Origin: Pectobacterium zantedeschiae
Lineage (GTDB): Bacteria; Pseudomonadota; Gammaproteobacteria; Enterobacterales; Enterobacteriaceae
NCBI RefSeq assembly: GCF_004137795.1
Contig: NZ_NWTM01000001.1
Coordinates: forward strand, 1,911,229 to 1,975,228
Direction of reading: 5' to 3'
Length of the DNA stretch: 64,000 nucleotides
Shown one piece after another: positions 45,773 to 57,249 of the stretch; position 1 is the first letter of the stretch; each line of letters starts with the position of its first letter. The notes below the pieces were generated by a model. That model did no database searches and was not told the DNA's origin. It saw only the letters and a program-made list of their open reading frames with translations. The translations under genes and the position numbers were made by a program.

Positions 45773-46663
45773 TTAACCCGGTCCTTCACTGCCAGCCGCC
45801 AGCAGGGGAACCAGCACATCACTGATGGGAACGGGAATACCGTGAGCGTGGCCGTAGCGCTGTATCACGCCGTTGCGAATATCCCACTCCATCGGGCGGT
45901 TAGCTTGACGGTCGGCGAGAATCGACGTACCTAAATCGGCGGGCGCACGCTGAAAATCATCCACGATCTCCTGCATAACCCCATCGTCCAACACCACTCC
46001 CTCAGCACGGGCGACAGCAAGACACTCGTGCAGATACGTCAGAGCCAGCGCTTTAATATCCTCACGGGAAAACATTCCGGCGCGGCGATTCGTTAGAACC
46101 ATCAGGCCTGCAACCGCATTTTGCAGCAGTTTGCGCCATGCAACGGATAAAAAATCCGCAGACAGCTCAACCGCACAGCTCGTACCGCTCAGCGAATCAA
46201 TCACCAGTTTCGCCTGAGGAACATCCGGCAGCGTCAAACGCGGTTTGGCGCGCAGCCAGACTGAAGCATCGGGCTCACGCTGAGCCGGGAACCACACCAC
46301 CGAAGGTAACACCGTTGCTCCATTGACCCAGGGCTCAAGCTGGGCTTTCTGCTCAACGCCGTTTTGCAGAGCACATACCACCGTATTTTCATCGCACAGC
46401 GCGCTCAGCCACCCTGCGCTGTCAACGTTTTGCGTAGTTTTCACCGCGACAAAAACCAGATTGAAAGGATGGTCGATCGCCGTCGGATCGTTTAATACCG
46501 GACCTGGCACAACAATTTCGCCCCCATCGTGACGCAAAAGTAACCTCGGATGTGCGGTTCGCCCGCAAAGTAGCGGCGTACGGCCAACTTCATGCAGTGC
46601 CGCAGCGATAGTCGTACCAATCGCACCAGGCCCAATCAGCGCAATAGTCGGATAGTCAGACAT
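45773..46663 (-). CDS. PanE-family 2-dehydropantoate 2-reductase-like protein
   Basis: 296 residues starting MSDYPTIALIGPGAIGTTIAAAL with the GxGxxG Rossmann motif, then LVFVAVKTTQNV, ALQNGVEQKAQLEP and ILPSVVW-like text (TVLPSVVWFP). The C-terminal domain has SVAWRKLLQNAVAGLMVLTNR (Lys and Asn of the family) and RPMEWDIRNGVIQRYG. PanE reduces 2-dehydropantoate in pantothenate synthesis, but this group also contains paralogues with other substrates. An open frame continues upstream into a transporter relic; the ATG at 46663 has AGGAGAG in front. Confidence 0.85.
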   Translation of the reverse strand: MSDYPTIALIGPGAIGTTIAAALHEVGRTPLLCGRTAHPRLLLRHDGGEIVVPGPVLNDPTAIDHPFNLVFVAVKTTQNVDSAGWLSALCDENTVVCALQNGVEQKAQLEPWVNGATVLPSVVWFPAQREPDASVWLRAKPRLTLPDVPQAKLVIDSLSGTSCAVELSADFLSVAWRKLLQNAVAGLMVLTNRRAGMFSREDIKALALTYLHECLAVARAEGVVLDDGVMQEIVDDFQRAPADLGTSILADRQANRPMEWDIRNGVIQRYGHAHGIPVPISDVLVPLLAAGSEGPG

Positions 46664-46920
46664 CGATAGCTCTCCTGATTCGCTTAACCCATCATCATGT
46701 GTGCTGGCGACAATCACCGCACACGCCAGTATTTTTCTTAACGTCAACGCTTCGCCGAAAAACCAATAACCAAGCACAGCAGCAAACCCGGTTGCCGGCG
46801 CAGCAGGATGATATAGCACACCACAGAGTGCGTTCATCCACGCGGTAGGCACACACACCACCTACCACGCTATACGCGGCGATAAAAGCCCCGGTTGCCA
46901 GCACCTATTTTACTCCCGAT
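46664..46920 (-). pseudogene. Relic of an EamA/DMT-family transporter
   Basis: The two - strand frames together read LATGAFIAAYSVV, then WMNALCGVLYHPAAPATGFAAVLGYWFFGEALTLRKILACAVIVAS, which is the C-terminal part of a DMT permease. A frameshift near 46860 and the lack of the 5' part show it is dead. It runs in frame into panE without a stop. Confidence 0.7.
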
Positions 46921-47095
46921 ATCTTCTCTGCAAAACATCTTCCATACTCATCCGGGAACGTCTAAAAAATCCTTTATTTTCAAAAATAATATAAAGTTAA
47001 CCATCCGTATCAGTCCGACAAGTTCTCCCTAACTCCATGAAGAATATAGACAGTGATGTGTATCGTTTTTTATACGCCTTTTGACTTATGAGCAG

Positions 47096-47205
47096 GCACT
47101 TACAGACATACAAATCAAACGAGTAAAACCACAGGGCAAGCCCTACACGATAAATGTGGTTAATATCGTTTGGCAGCTACGAGTTAGTGAGCCTGGCGGA
47201 AGCCT
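47096..47205 (+). pseudogene. N-terminal fragment of a P4-type integrase
   Basis: ALTDIQIKRVKPQGKPYTIN is the classic opening of P4-type integrases, and the reading decays after about 35 codons (NIVWQLRVSEPGG). A further frame 47203-47321 (EKREIVRKQVANGISRLRN…) is unidentified. The stretch 46921-47440 has no other gene. It lies 1.4 kb outside attR and so belongs to a different past insertion. Confidence 0.7.
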
Positions 47206-47440
47206 ATGAGAAACGAGAGATCGTCCGTAAACAAGTTGCTAATGGTATTAGCCGATTAAGGAACGGAAAACTCAAAAAGTGCGACAACGGTGCGGAGAAG
47301 TGTTTTGCTATGCAATCATAACAGGTCGAACTGTGTTTACTGGGATATTTATCATCACACCGTGAGCGTTAATTATTTTTCAGATTCCAGTATAAAATGA
47401 GAGAAATGCTGCTGGGAACACAGCAGCCTTTATTATCATA

Positions 47441-48031
47441 TTAATGACCGTATTTGAAATTAAAGCCTAATGCGTCACCCGTGGTATCGTATTCACGGAA
47501 GTTGTATATCAGAGGCTTCCATTTTGACGAGTCGATGACATCATTTGATCCTAATAGATCGCTGTCCACCCAGACATTAAGAATATCCAGTTCGACAAGA
47601 ATAAAGCGGCCTTTATCTGTCGTGCTAACGGTCTTACATTCTGCCTGGATCGGACATTCAATCACCCGAGGCGGCGTAATATCTGTAGAAGCTTCAGTAT
47701 GGAGGCCGACTTTGTCGAACTTATCGTGGCATATTTGAACGCCCCATTTTATTTGGCCTTCAGATAGCGTATCACTTCCGGTCAACTTACCAAGTTCCTC
47801 AACCTTCTCCCAAAGTTTGTAATCAGGAATATTGATGACAACATCAGAACCGGATAATAAATTACTGTACGTCTTACTTCCTTTACTAACGCCGATAATA
47901 ATTTTATCACCAAGAGAAATCGACGATGATATAGAGGAAATATTGATATTCCCGTTACTATTATCCGTTGTCGTAACAAGAAAAACAGGAAAGCCATAAT
48001 AAAAAGAACTGAGTTTTATATTCTTTTTCAT
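47441..48031 (-). CDS. Flavin-reductase-like FMN-binding protein
   Basis: 196 residues of the DIM6/NTAB type: an N-terminal GFPVFLVTTTDNSNGNINIS strand pair, IGVSKGSKTYSNLLSGSDVVINIP, and WEKVEELGKLTG. The C-terminal part has ECPIQAECKTVS and RFILVELDILNVWVDSDL. Such proteins bind FMN and reduce flavin or small substrates. It is AT-rich and isolated; the substrate is unknown. A Gram-positive-like composition hints at transfer. Confidence 0.8.
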   Translation of the reverse strand: MKKNIKLSSFYYGFPVFLVTTTDNSNGNINISSISSSISLGDKIIIGVSKGSKTYSNLLSGSDVVINIPDYKLWEKVEELGKLTGSDTLSEGQIKWGVQICHDKFDKVGLHTEASTDITPPRVIECPIQAECKTVSTTDKGRFILVELDILNVWVDSDLLGSNDVIDSSKWKPLIYNFREYDTTGDALGFNFKYGH

Positions 48032-48198
48032 TTTAATTCAGACTCCAACATAAAGTGGCGTTATATTTCCCTATTGTTACTCTTTTTATTTCCACTTAAC
48101 AATAACCACAATTAAGTATCGGTAGTACACTTTTTACGAGGTATTTCGGTATCGTAAAAAATTAACCAGCAAAAAATAATTCACAAGCACCAAAAGAG

Positions 48199-48215
48199 GT
48201 ATATGATATGCACCA
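48199..48215 (+). promoter_or_regulatory. Candidate NsrR-like operator before yeaR
   Basis: GGTATATGATATGCACC is a partial 8-1-8 palindrome embedded in AAGAGGTATAT, resembling the AAGATGCATTT half-sites of NsrR. yeaR-yoaG in E. coli is controlled by NsrR and NarL. The match is incomplete. Confidence 0.4.
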
Positions 48216-48271
48216 TATAGTTTTTTCCTTCCCGACCCGAAATGTGGTTGGATAAAGCATGAGGCTTAAAC

Positions 48272-48604
48272 ATGGAACGAATTGTTATACCCGCAAATTA
48301 TGTTCACACCCGTACAACACCGTTTTGGACAAAAGAGACAGCACCGGCGTCCATTTGGCAGCGCCATTTGGATGCAGGAACACGACAAGGTGTTTACCCA
48401 CGATTGTGCGTGATGCAAGGGACAATTCGTTATTATGGCTATGCCGATGGGACGAGTCCTGAGCCCGTCGAAACGCTGACCATTGAAGCAGGGCAATTTG
48501 GCGTATTCCCTCCAGAGAAATGGCACAGAATTGAAGCATTATCTGATGATACGCTATTCAACGTAGATTTTTATGTCGATCCAAAAATTCTGATAGAAGG
48601 TTGA
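48272..48604 (+). CDS. yeaR: YeaR (DUF1971, TehB-like)
   Basis: 110-residue small cupin-like protein: MERIVIPANYVHTRTTPFWT, KETAPASIWQRHLDAGTRQGVYPRL, IEAGQFGVFPPEKWHRIEALSDDTLFNVDFYVDP. This is the YeaR/TehB-like signature. In E. coli yeaR-yoaG responds to nitrate, nitrite and nitric oxide; the function is not established. It is followed by yoaG after 10 bp. Two shadow ORFs on the other strand are not genes. Confidence 0.9.
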   Translation: MERIVIPANYVHTRTTPFWTKETAPASIWQRHLDAGTRQGVYPRLCVMQGTIRYYGYADGTSPEPVETLTIEAGQFGVFPPEKWHRIEALSDDTLFNVDFYVDPKILIEG

Positions 48605-48614
48605 GGTAAACATA

Positions 48615-48953
48615 ATGACAGATGAAAATAAAGGGTACTCATTAGCACTATTGAATCGCAACAATAATGAAAAAACAGAAAAAGTTTATCTTAAACCGAT
48701 GGCTTTCTATGTACCTGACTTTGCTGCCAGCGCGGTTGATGAGTTAATAAACAATCTGGTTTTAACCAGCGATAGTAATAAAGGTTTTTTACTCGTGGTA
48801 ACCAATAATAATAATGGCGTATCCGTTGATAAATATTTCTCCGCACTTGCAGAACTGGAAGATCAGACGGTTTCTTCTGATGCGGTAAAAGAACTGGTTA
48901 ATATCGTGCGTGGTTACGATGCAGATGAAGAAACTAACGTTTGCGGCTGGTAA
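48615..48953 (+). CDS. yoaG: YoaG-like protein (DUF1869)
   Basis: 112 residues with MAFYVPDFAASAVDELINNLVL, FLLVVTNNNNGVSVDKYFSAL and VKELVNIVRGYDADEETNVCGW, the last being typical of YoaG. E. coli YoaG is about 60 residues, so this is a longer member. It forms an operon with yeaR. Confidence 0.85.
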   Translation: MTDENKGYSLALLNRNNNEKTEKVYLKPMAFYVPDFAASAVDELINNLVLTSDSNKGFLLVVTNNNNGVSVDKYFSALAELEDQTVSSDAVKELVNIVRGYDADEETNVCGW

Positions 48954-49262
48954 CTCCGCATAAAGCCTGATAATTCAGGTTGAATATACGCAGGCTTTCA
49001 TGCACTCGCATTATTTAAGATATAGCACGAGTACAGCCATACTCATTTAAAACAGCAGGCGCTGGATGTCTTTTGACTGAACAAGCGCCCTTTGTACCCT
49101 ACAGCATCAGCCAGGTAGCGTTCCATTTTTTGCAACATGTCTGAGATCCATCAGCACTGTCAGTGCTGAACCTTTCATTCTGCTATTGCCATCACACTTA
49201 CCTATCAGAGCTGCGCGATCTGTTTGACTTTCCCATGTGAGGGGACTTACAACAGCAACACA
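48954..49262 (+). other. Leader region upstream of the beta-glucoside operon
   Basis: 309 bp without a gene. A -35-like TTGACT (49224-49229) is the best promoter candidate but lacks a convincing -10 box. A putative CRP-like site was not found. It ends in the RAT/terminator switch. Confidence 0.4.
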
Positions 49263-49292
49263 GGCGTGTAACTAGTTTTCTAGGCAAGACCT
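49263..49292 (+). promoter_or_regulatory. RAT antiterminator site for a BglG-type protein
   Basis: The sequence GGCGTGTAACTAGTTTTCTA followed by GGCAAGACCTG lines up with the E. coli bgl RAT (GGATTGTTACTGCATTCGCA, GGCAAAACCTG) in the same register. Its 3' end overlaps the left arm of the terminator, as required for mutually exclusive RNA structures. The BglG-like protein of this operon is the likely ligand. Confidence 0.75.
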
Positions 49293-49338
49293 GAAGCTCT
49301 CCCACTCAACGCGATGGGAAGAGCTTCAGGTCTTTTTT
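49286..49338 (+). terminator. Conditional terminator in the beta-glucoside operon leader
   Basis: AAGACCTGAAGCTCT and AGAGCTTCAGGTCTT form a perfect 15-bp stem, with a further CCCA/TGGG after a bulge, followed by TTTTTT. It precedes the PTS gene by 27 bp and overlaps the RAT site. Confidence 0.9.
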
Positions 49339-49364
49339 CGTTTCTGGATCAGGGGAATCGTCGT

Positions 49365-52696
<3,332 letters not shown>

Positions 52697-52794
52697 CGGA
52701 CAGGCTCAGCCGCAGGCCAGGTGTGTCATGGCAAGGTGTCGTCGTGATCAAAAAGTCATCGTGACCAGAAAGCTATCGTGATGAGGAAACCAGC

Positions 52795-53634
52795 GTGATT
52801 AAAGTGAAAAAAGCCTTAAACAACAGCATGCTGTTAGTCGATCATGAACAGCAGGAGATGATCCTGTTGGGCAAAGGTATTGGATTTGGTGCCAGACCCG
52901 GTTCCCTGATTGATGTGACGCATGTTGAGCAGGTTTTCATTCCGCTGGAGAATCTAAAGTCACGGCACTTTCTTTCCTTGACCGACACCATTCCTGCGGC
53001 TTTTTTTGACGTTACGCATGAGATCGTCACGCTGGCGCAAAGCCAGTATGCAGAAAAGCTTAATTCGGTGCTGTTTTTTACGCTGGCGGAACATCTCTAT
53101 TTTGCGGTTGAACGCAGTAAAACGGGCAACCACTTCATCAATAAGCTCAGTTGGGAAGTGAAACGCTATTACCAGAAAGAGTACACCATCGGGGTACAGG
53201 CAAAAGACTGCGTATCGGCACGTTTTAACGTCACACTACCTGATGATGAAGCCGTCAATATTGCCTTTCACCTTATTAATGCCGCCGGTAGCGCCGAAAT
53301 CGCCGATGCACATCAGCAGGTTCTGTTAGTTAATCGACTGGCAGAGATTGTCCGCTACAAATTAAACAAGAACATCGATGTCAACTCCGTCGATTATCTC
53401 CGTTTTATCACCCATCTGCGCTATTTCTCCGAGCGCGTGATCGCGCGAAAAATTGCGCAAGAACACACGGACAATTTCTATCAAGAACTGCTGAAACACT
53501 ACCCTGAGGCAATGGCCATTTCCTGGGCCATCAGGGATTATGTGCAGGAAAAATACCAAATGGCGCTACCGAAAGAAGAGCTCACCTGGCTGACTATTCA
53601 TATCAGCAGGCTGGCCGCAAGCCAGATGCCGTAG
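52795..53634 (+). CDS. BglG/LicT-family transcriptional antiterminator
   Basis: 279 residues with an N-terminal CAT RNA-binding domain (MIKVKKALNNSMLLVDHEQQ) and two PRD modules with conserved His residues (LAEHLYFAVERS; FITHLRYFSERV). The start is GTG (GTGATTAAAGTG) with GAGGAA in front. It binds the RAT element of the leader to prevent termination, under control of PTS phosphorylation. Unlike E. coli bgl, the regulator is the last gene of the operon. Confidence 0.93.
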   Translation: MIKVKKALNNSMLLVDHEQQEMILLGKGIGFGARPGSLIDVTHVEQVFIPLENLKSRHFLSLTDTIPAAFFDVTHEIVTLAQSQYAEKLNSVLFFTLAEHLYFAVERSKTGNHFINKLSWEVKRYYQKEYTIGVQAKDCVSARFNVTLPDDEAVNIAFHLINAAGSAEIADAHQQVLLVNRLAEIVRYKLNKNIDVNSVDYLRFITHLRYFSERVIARKIAQEHTDNFYQELLKHYPEAMAISWAIRDYVQEKYQMALPKEELTWLTIHISRLAASQMP

Positions 53635-53658
53635 CATCCTGCAAAACAGCGGTATACC

Positions 53659-54486
53659 TCAGCCGTTTCCTGCGGAACGATGACGCCAGGCTAAAGGCGA
53701 CATGCCGTAAACCTGTCGAAAGGCTTTAGAAAAGTGCATCTGGTTCTCATAGCCCACAGAGACAGCCACCACCTTAATCGCCAACGTACCGCTATCCAGC
53801 AGACTGGCGGCAATCTTCATTCGGAAATGTAATAAATACGTTTTAGGACTCATGCCGTATTCATGCTTAAACAGACGGCTCAGGTAGCTGCGATTCAGAT
53901 TGCAATACTGTGCCAGTTGTTCAATGGTCAGTGTATTGTGATAACGGCTCTCGATATATTTCACCGCCCGCTTGAGGTGCTGCGTCTTGTCATCCTCCTT
54001 GTGGGTAATGTCCGTCTGCGCGTGCTCAATCAACGCCGCGAAAAAGAGATAGCTTAGGCCGAGTACCGTTGCCCATTGCTCCTGATTATGCTCTACCAAC
54101 GCCTGCAATCGGCGGCCCGCTTCTGCGTCCTTGCGATACGTCCTCGGGCGGTAAATGGGGAATGCGCGACTCAGGTGACATTCATCAAAAAGCCTCGCAG
54201 CCTGTAATCCGTCTATCTCAATCCACATGTAGTGCCACGGCTCCCGATCGTCAGCGCAGTACGTCGTAATATCATGCGGATAAATCAGAAATCCCTCCCC
54301 CGCCAGTACGGGAAACGCACCGAATTCGGTATGCAGAACGCCCTTCCCTGTTATCACATAATGAAATAGATAATGCTGCCTAACCGCCGGACCATAACTG
54401 TGCTTCTTCGCGCAACGCTCTTCCCCGTATTGGTACACATTCAGCCCAATATTAGATGTCTGGGTTAACGTAAAACTCTTATACAT
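53659..54486 (-). CDS. AraC-family regulator, probably of melA
   Basis: 275 residues. The N-terminal cupin has HYLFHYVITGKGVLHTEFGA, GEGFLIYPHDITTYCADDREPW. The C-terminal HTH pair reads NTLTIEQLAQYCNLNRSYLSRLF and AIKVVAVSVGYENQMHFSKAF, ending YGMSPLAWR. It is of the RafR/MsmR type, not E. coli MelR. It diverges from melA across 208 bp, so it likely activates melA in response to an alpha-galactoside. A GTG at 54498 is also possible as start. Confidence 0.85.
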   Translation of the reverse strand: MYKSFTLTQTSNIGLNVYQYGEERCAKKHSYGPAVRQHYLFHYVITGKGVLHTEFGAFPVLAGEGFLIYPHDITTYCADDREPWHYMWIEIDGLQAARLFDECHLSRAFPIYRPRTYRKDAEAGRRLQALVEHNQEQWATVLGLSYLFFAALIEHAQTDITHKEDDKTQHLKRAVKYIESRYHNTLTIEQLAQYCNLNRSYLSRLFKHEYGMSPKTYLLHFRMKIAASLLDSGTLAIKVVAVSVGYENQMHFSKAFRQVYGMSPLAWRHRSAGNG

Positions 54487-54694
54487 CAGTAAACACACTG
54501 CAACAGATTGGAGTAGATAAACACCATAACACGAGATTTCGGTGGTAAATGCTCAGCGGAAAATGGTTTACGACATGGCTCACACTTTTTATTTTGCGTC
54601 ATTTTTGGCCATATAAAAGTCACATTATTACCTATACGAACGCACTTCCCACGGCTAATTTTCCCTCACATTCCCTAACGCAAGACCGGAGAAA

Positions 54695-56005
54695 ATGATG
54701 ATAAAAGTCACTTTTATGGGCGCGGGCAGTACTGTATTTGCCAAGAATGTGCTGGGCGATATTCTGTCAACCCCAGCATTACAGGAAGTGGATATCGCGC
54801 TGTATGACATCGACCGCGATCGCTTGAACGAATCCTATGCCATGCTGGTCAATATCAATCGTAATGTGAATCAGGGCAGAGCGACTATTACCCCGTATCT
54901 GGGTGAAGAACAACGTCGCGCCGCGCTGAAAAACGCCAACTACGTGATTAACGCCATTCAGGTCGGCGGCTACGATCCCTGTACCATTACGGACTTTACC
55001 ATCGCCAAAAAATTTGGCTTACAGCAAACCATTGCGGATACATTGGGTATCGGTGGAATTTTCCGTGCGCTGCGCACCATCCCGGTTATGTTTGCTTTCG
55101 GCCGCGACATGGAAGATGTCTGCCCAGATGCCTGGCTGCTGAATTACACCAATCCGATGGCATCACTGACGGGTGCAATGCTGCGTTACACGGGTATAAA
55201 AACGGTCGGGCTATGTCATAGCGTGCAGGTTTGTGCCGAAACATTGCTGAAAAGCGTCGATATGCCGACAGATGACGTACAGTTCCACATTGCCGGAATC
55301 AACCACATGGCGTGGCTACTGGATATTCGGCGTCACGGCGTCGATCTCTATCCTGAAATCAAACGCCGCGTGAATGATCTCACGGGCAAACACGACGATA
55401 TGGTACGTCATGAAATCATGAAAACTTTCGGTTATTACGTTACCGAATCGTCAGAGCATAACGCCGAATATATGCCCTATTGGATCAAGCGCCAGTACCC
55501 TGAATTGATTGAGCACTTCAACATTCCTCTGGATGAGTATCCACGCCGGTGTATTGAGCAGATCGCAAAATGGCAGGAACAAAAACAGGCATTAACCCAC
55601 GATGTCAATCTTGGGCACCAGCGTACACATGAATATGCGTCTTATATTCTGGAAGCGATGGAGACAAATCGTCCTTATAAAATCGGTGGTAACGTGCTGA
55701 ACACTGGGCTGATTACCAATTTGCCTGCAAACGCCTGCGTCGAGGTTCCTTGTCTGGTCGACGGTCAGGGAATAACACCCTGCTACGTCGGTGATTTACC
55801 AGAACAGCTGGCGGCGCTGAACCGGACTAACATCAATACTCAGCTACTAACGATAGAAGCGGCGGTCACGAAAAAGCGCGATGCCATTTATCACGCAGCG
55901 CTGCTCGATCCGCATACCTCGGCAGAACTGTCGATTGACGATATCCACCATCTGTGTGATGAACTGATCGCTGCCCACGGAGACTGGCTCCCTGCCTACC
56001 ACTGA
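54695..56005 (+). CDS. melA: Alpha-galactosidase (GH4, MelA)
   Basis: 436-residue NAD+ and Mn2+-dependent glycosidase of family 4. The N-terminal nucleotide motif is FMGAGSTVFAKNVLGD; IQVGGYDPCTITDF, LLNYTNPMASLTGAM, VGLCHSVQ (metal-binding Cys region), AGINHMAWLL and ESSEHNAEYMPYW all match MelA. It hydrolyses melibiose and related sugars in the cytoplasm. RBS ACCGGAG precedes a double ATG. No MelB or ABC transporter gene adjoins it, so uptake must be encoded elsewhere. Confidence 0.95.
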   Translation: MMIKVTFMGAGSTVFAKNVLGDILSTPALQEVDIALYDIDRDRLNESYAMLVNINRNVNQGRATITPYLGEEQRRAALKNANYVINAIQVGGYDPCTITDFTIAKKFGLQQTIADTLGIGGIFRALRTIPVMFAFGRDMEDVCPDAWLLNYTNPMASLTGAMLRYTGIKTVGLCHSVQVCAETLLKSVDMPTDDVQFHIAGINHMAWLLDIRRHGVDLYPEIKRRVNDLTGKHDDMVRHEIMKTFGYYVTESSEHNAEYMPYWIKRQYPELIEHFNIPLDEYPRRCIEQIAKWQEQKQALTHDVNLGHQRTHEYASYILEAMETNRPYKIGGNVLNTGLITNLPANACVEVPCLVDGQGITPCYVGDLPEQLAALNRTNINTQLLTIEAAVTKKRDAIYHAALLDPHTSAELSIDDIHHLCDELIAAHGDWLPAYH

Positions 56006-56106
56006 TTCATTCCACGCGACAATAAGTAAGATCGTAACACGCCAACATGCTTCTGCTCACAATACGGACGTTGTACCGTGAACGGAAGCATAATGAGATT
56101 GCAAAC

Positions 56107-56125
56107 AAGAGTGATTATCATATAT
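56107..56125 (+). promoter_or_regulatory. Candidate Fur box before the iron ABC operon
   Basis: The 19-bp site (AAGAGTGATTATCATATAT) matches about 13 of 19 positions of GATAATGATAATCATTATC, with the half GATTATCAT strongest. It lies 78 bp upstream of the substrate-binding-protein gene. The match alone is modest. Confidence 0.45.
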
Positions 56126-56202
56126 TGTTTTAGTCACCTGCCGAAAATGTCTCCTTATTTTATTAATTTACGCATCACATTCACTCTGGAGAAGATAATA
56201 AC

Positions 56203-57249
56203 ATGTCAAAAACGCTGTCTGTTCTGCGCAAAAAAGCGCGCCTGCTCACGCTAGCCTCATCGCTGATGGTAGCCTACGCATTGCCTGCCGCCGCAGAGGA
56301 TTCTCTGACTCTCTACACCACTCGTGAGCCAGGTCTGATTCAGCCGCTGCTTGATTCTTTCACTAAAGAGACATCCGTCAAAGTGAACACCGTGTTCATC
56401 AAAGACGGCATGCTGGAACGCGTGAAAGCGGAAGGCCAAAACTCACCGGCTGACCTGCTGATGACCGTTGATGCCGGTAATCTGATCGATCTGGTAGAAG
56501 CTGGCGTCACACAACCCATTCAGTCCAGCACGCTAACTGACGTCATCCCCGCAGCGCTGCGTGATAAAGACAACCAGTGGTTTGGCCTGTCGATGCGTTC
56601 TCGCGTGCTCTATGCGGAAAAATCACTGCCGCTGACCGGTATTACTTACGAAAATCTGGCCGACCCGAAATGGAAAGGCAAAGTGTGTATCCGTGCAGGT
56701 CAACACCCTTACAACACCGCGTTGGTAGCGGCGATGATCGCACACCATGGCGAAGCTAAAACCGAAACCTGGCTGCGCGGTGTGAAAGATAATCTGGCAC
56801 GTAAAGCCACTGGCGGTGACCGCGACGTCGCACGCGATATCCTCGGCGGTATCTGTGATGTAGGTCTGGCGAACTCTTATTATGTCGGCCACATGAAGAA
56901 TGCCAAAGAAGGCACCGATGCCCGTAAATGGGGCGATGCCATCAAAGTGGTTCAACCTACCTTTGAAAACGGCGGCACGCACGTCAATATCACCGGTGCA
57001 GCCGTTGCACGCCATGCTCCGCATAAAGATCAGGCCGTGAAGCTGATGGAATATCTGGTTTCCGCGCCGGCTCAACAGCTCTATGCACAGGCTAACTATG
57101 AATATCCAGTACGCAAAGGCGTCACGCTGGATTCCACCATCGGCAACGCGATTGGTGAAGTGAATGTGGATACCATTCCGCTGACTGACATCGTTAAATT
57201 CCGTAAACAAGCTAGTCAGTTGGTAGATAAAGTTGGATTCGATCAATAA
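56203..57249 (+). CDS. fbpA: Periplasmic iron(III)-binding protein (FbpA/FutA type)
   Basis: 348 residues with an N-terminal signal peptide (LASSLMVAYALPAAAED). The mature part begins LTLYTTREPGLIQPLLDSF, with the transferrin-like bilobal fold: NSPADLLMTVDAGNLIDL, GLSMRSRVLYAEKS, KWKGKVCIRAGQHPYN and ANSYYVGHM (a Tyr pair expected to bind iron). It delivers ferric iron to the permease. First gene of a three-gene operon with RBS GGAGAAG. Confidence 0.92.
   Translation: MSKTLSVLRKKARLLTLASSLMVAYALPAAAEDSLTLYTTREPGLIQPLLDSFTKETSVKVNTVFIKDGMLERVKAEGQNSPADLLMTVDAGNLIDLVEAGVTQPIQSSTLTDVIPAALRDKDNQWFGLSMRSRVLYAEKSLPLTGITYENLADPKWKGKVCIRAGQHPYNTALVAAMIAHHGEAKTETWLRGVKDNLARKATGGDRDVARDILGGICDVGLANSYYVGHMKNAKEGTDARKWGDAIKVVQPTFENGGTHVNITGAAVARHAPHKDQAVKLMEYLVSAPAQQLYAQANYEYPVRKGVTLDSTIGNAIGEVNVDTIPLTDIVKFRKQASQLVDKVGFDQ

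Noticed and set aside
46664..46861. Long form of the PanE-like protein starting at 46861
   Set aside because: The first 66 residues are a DMT transporter relic; the Rossmann motif and RBS put the start at 46663.
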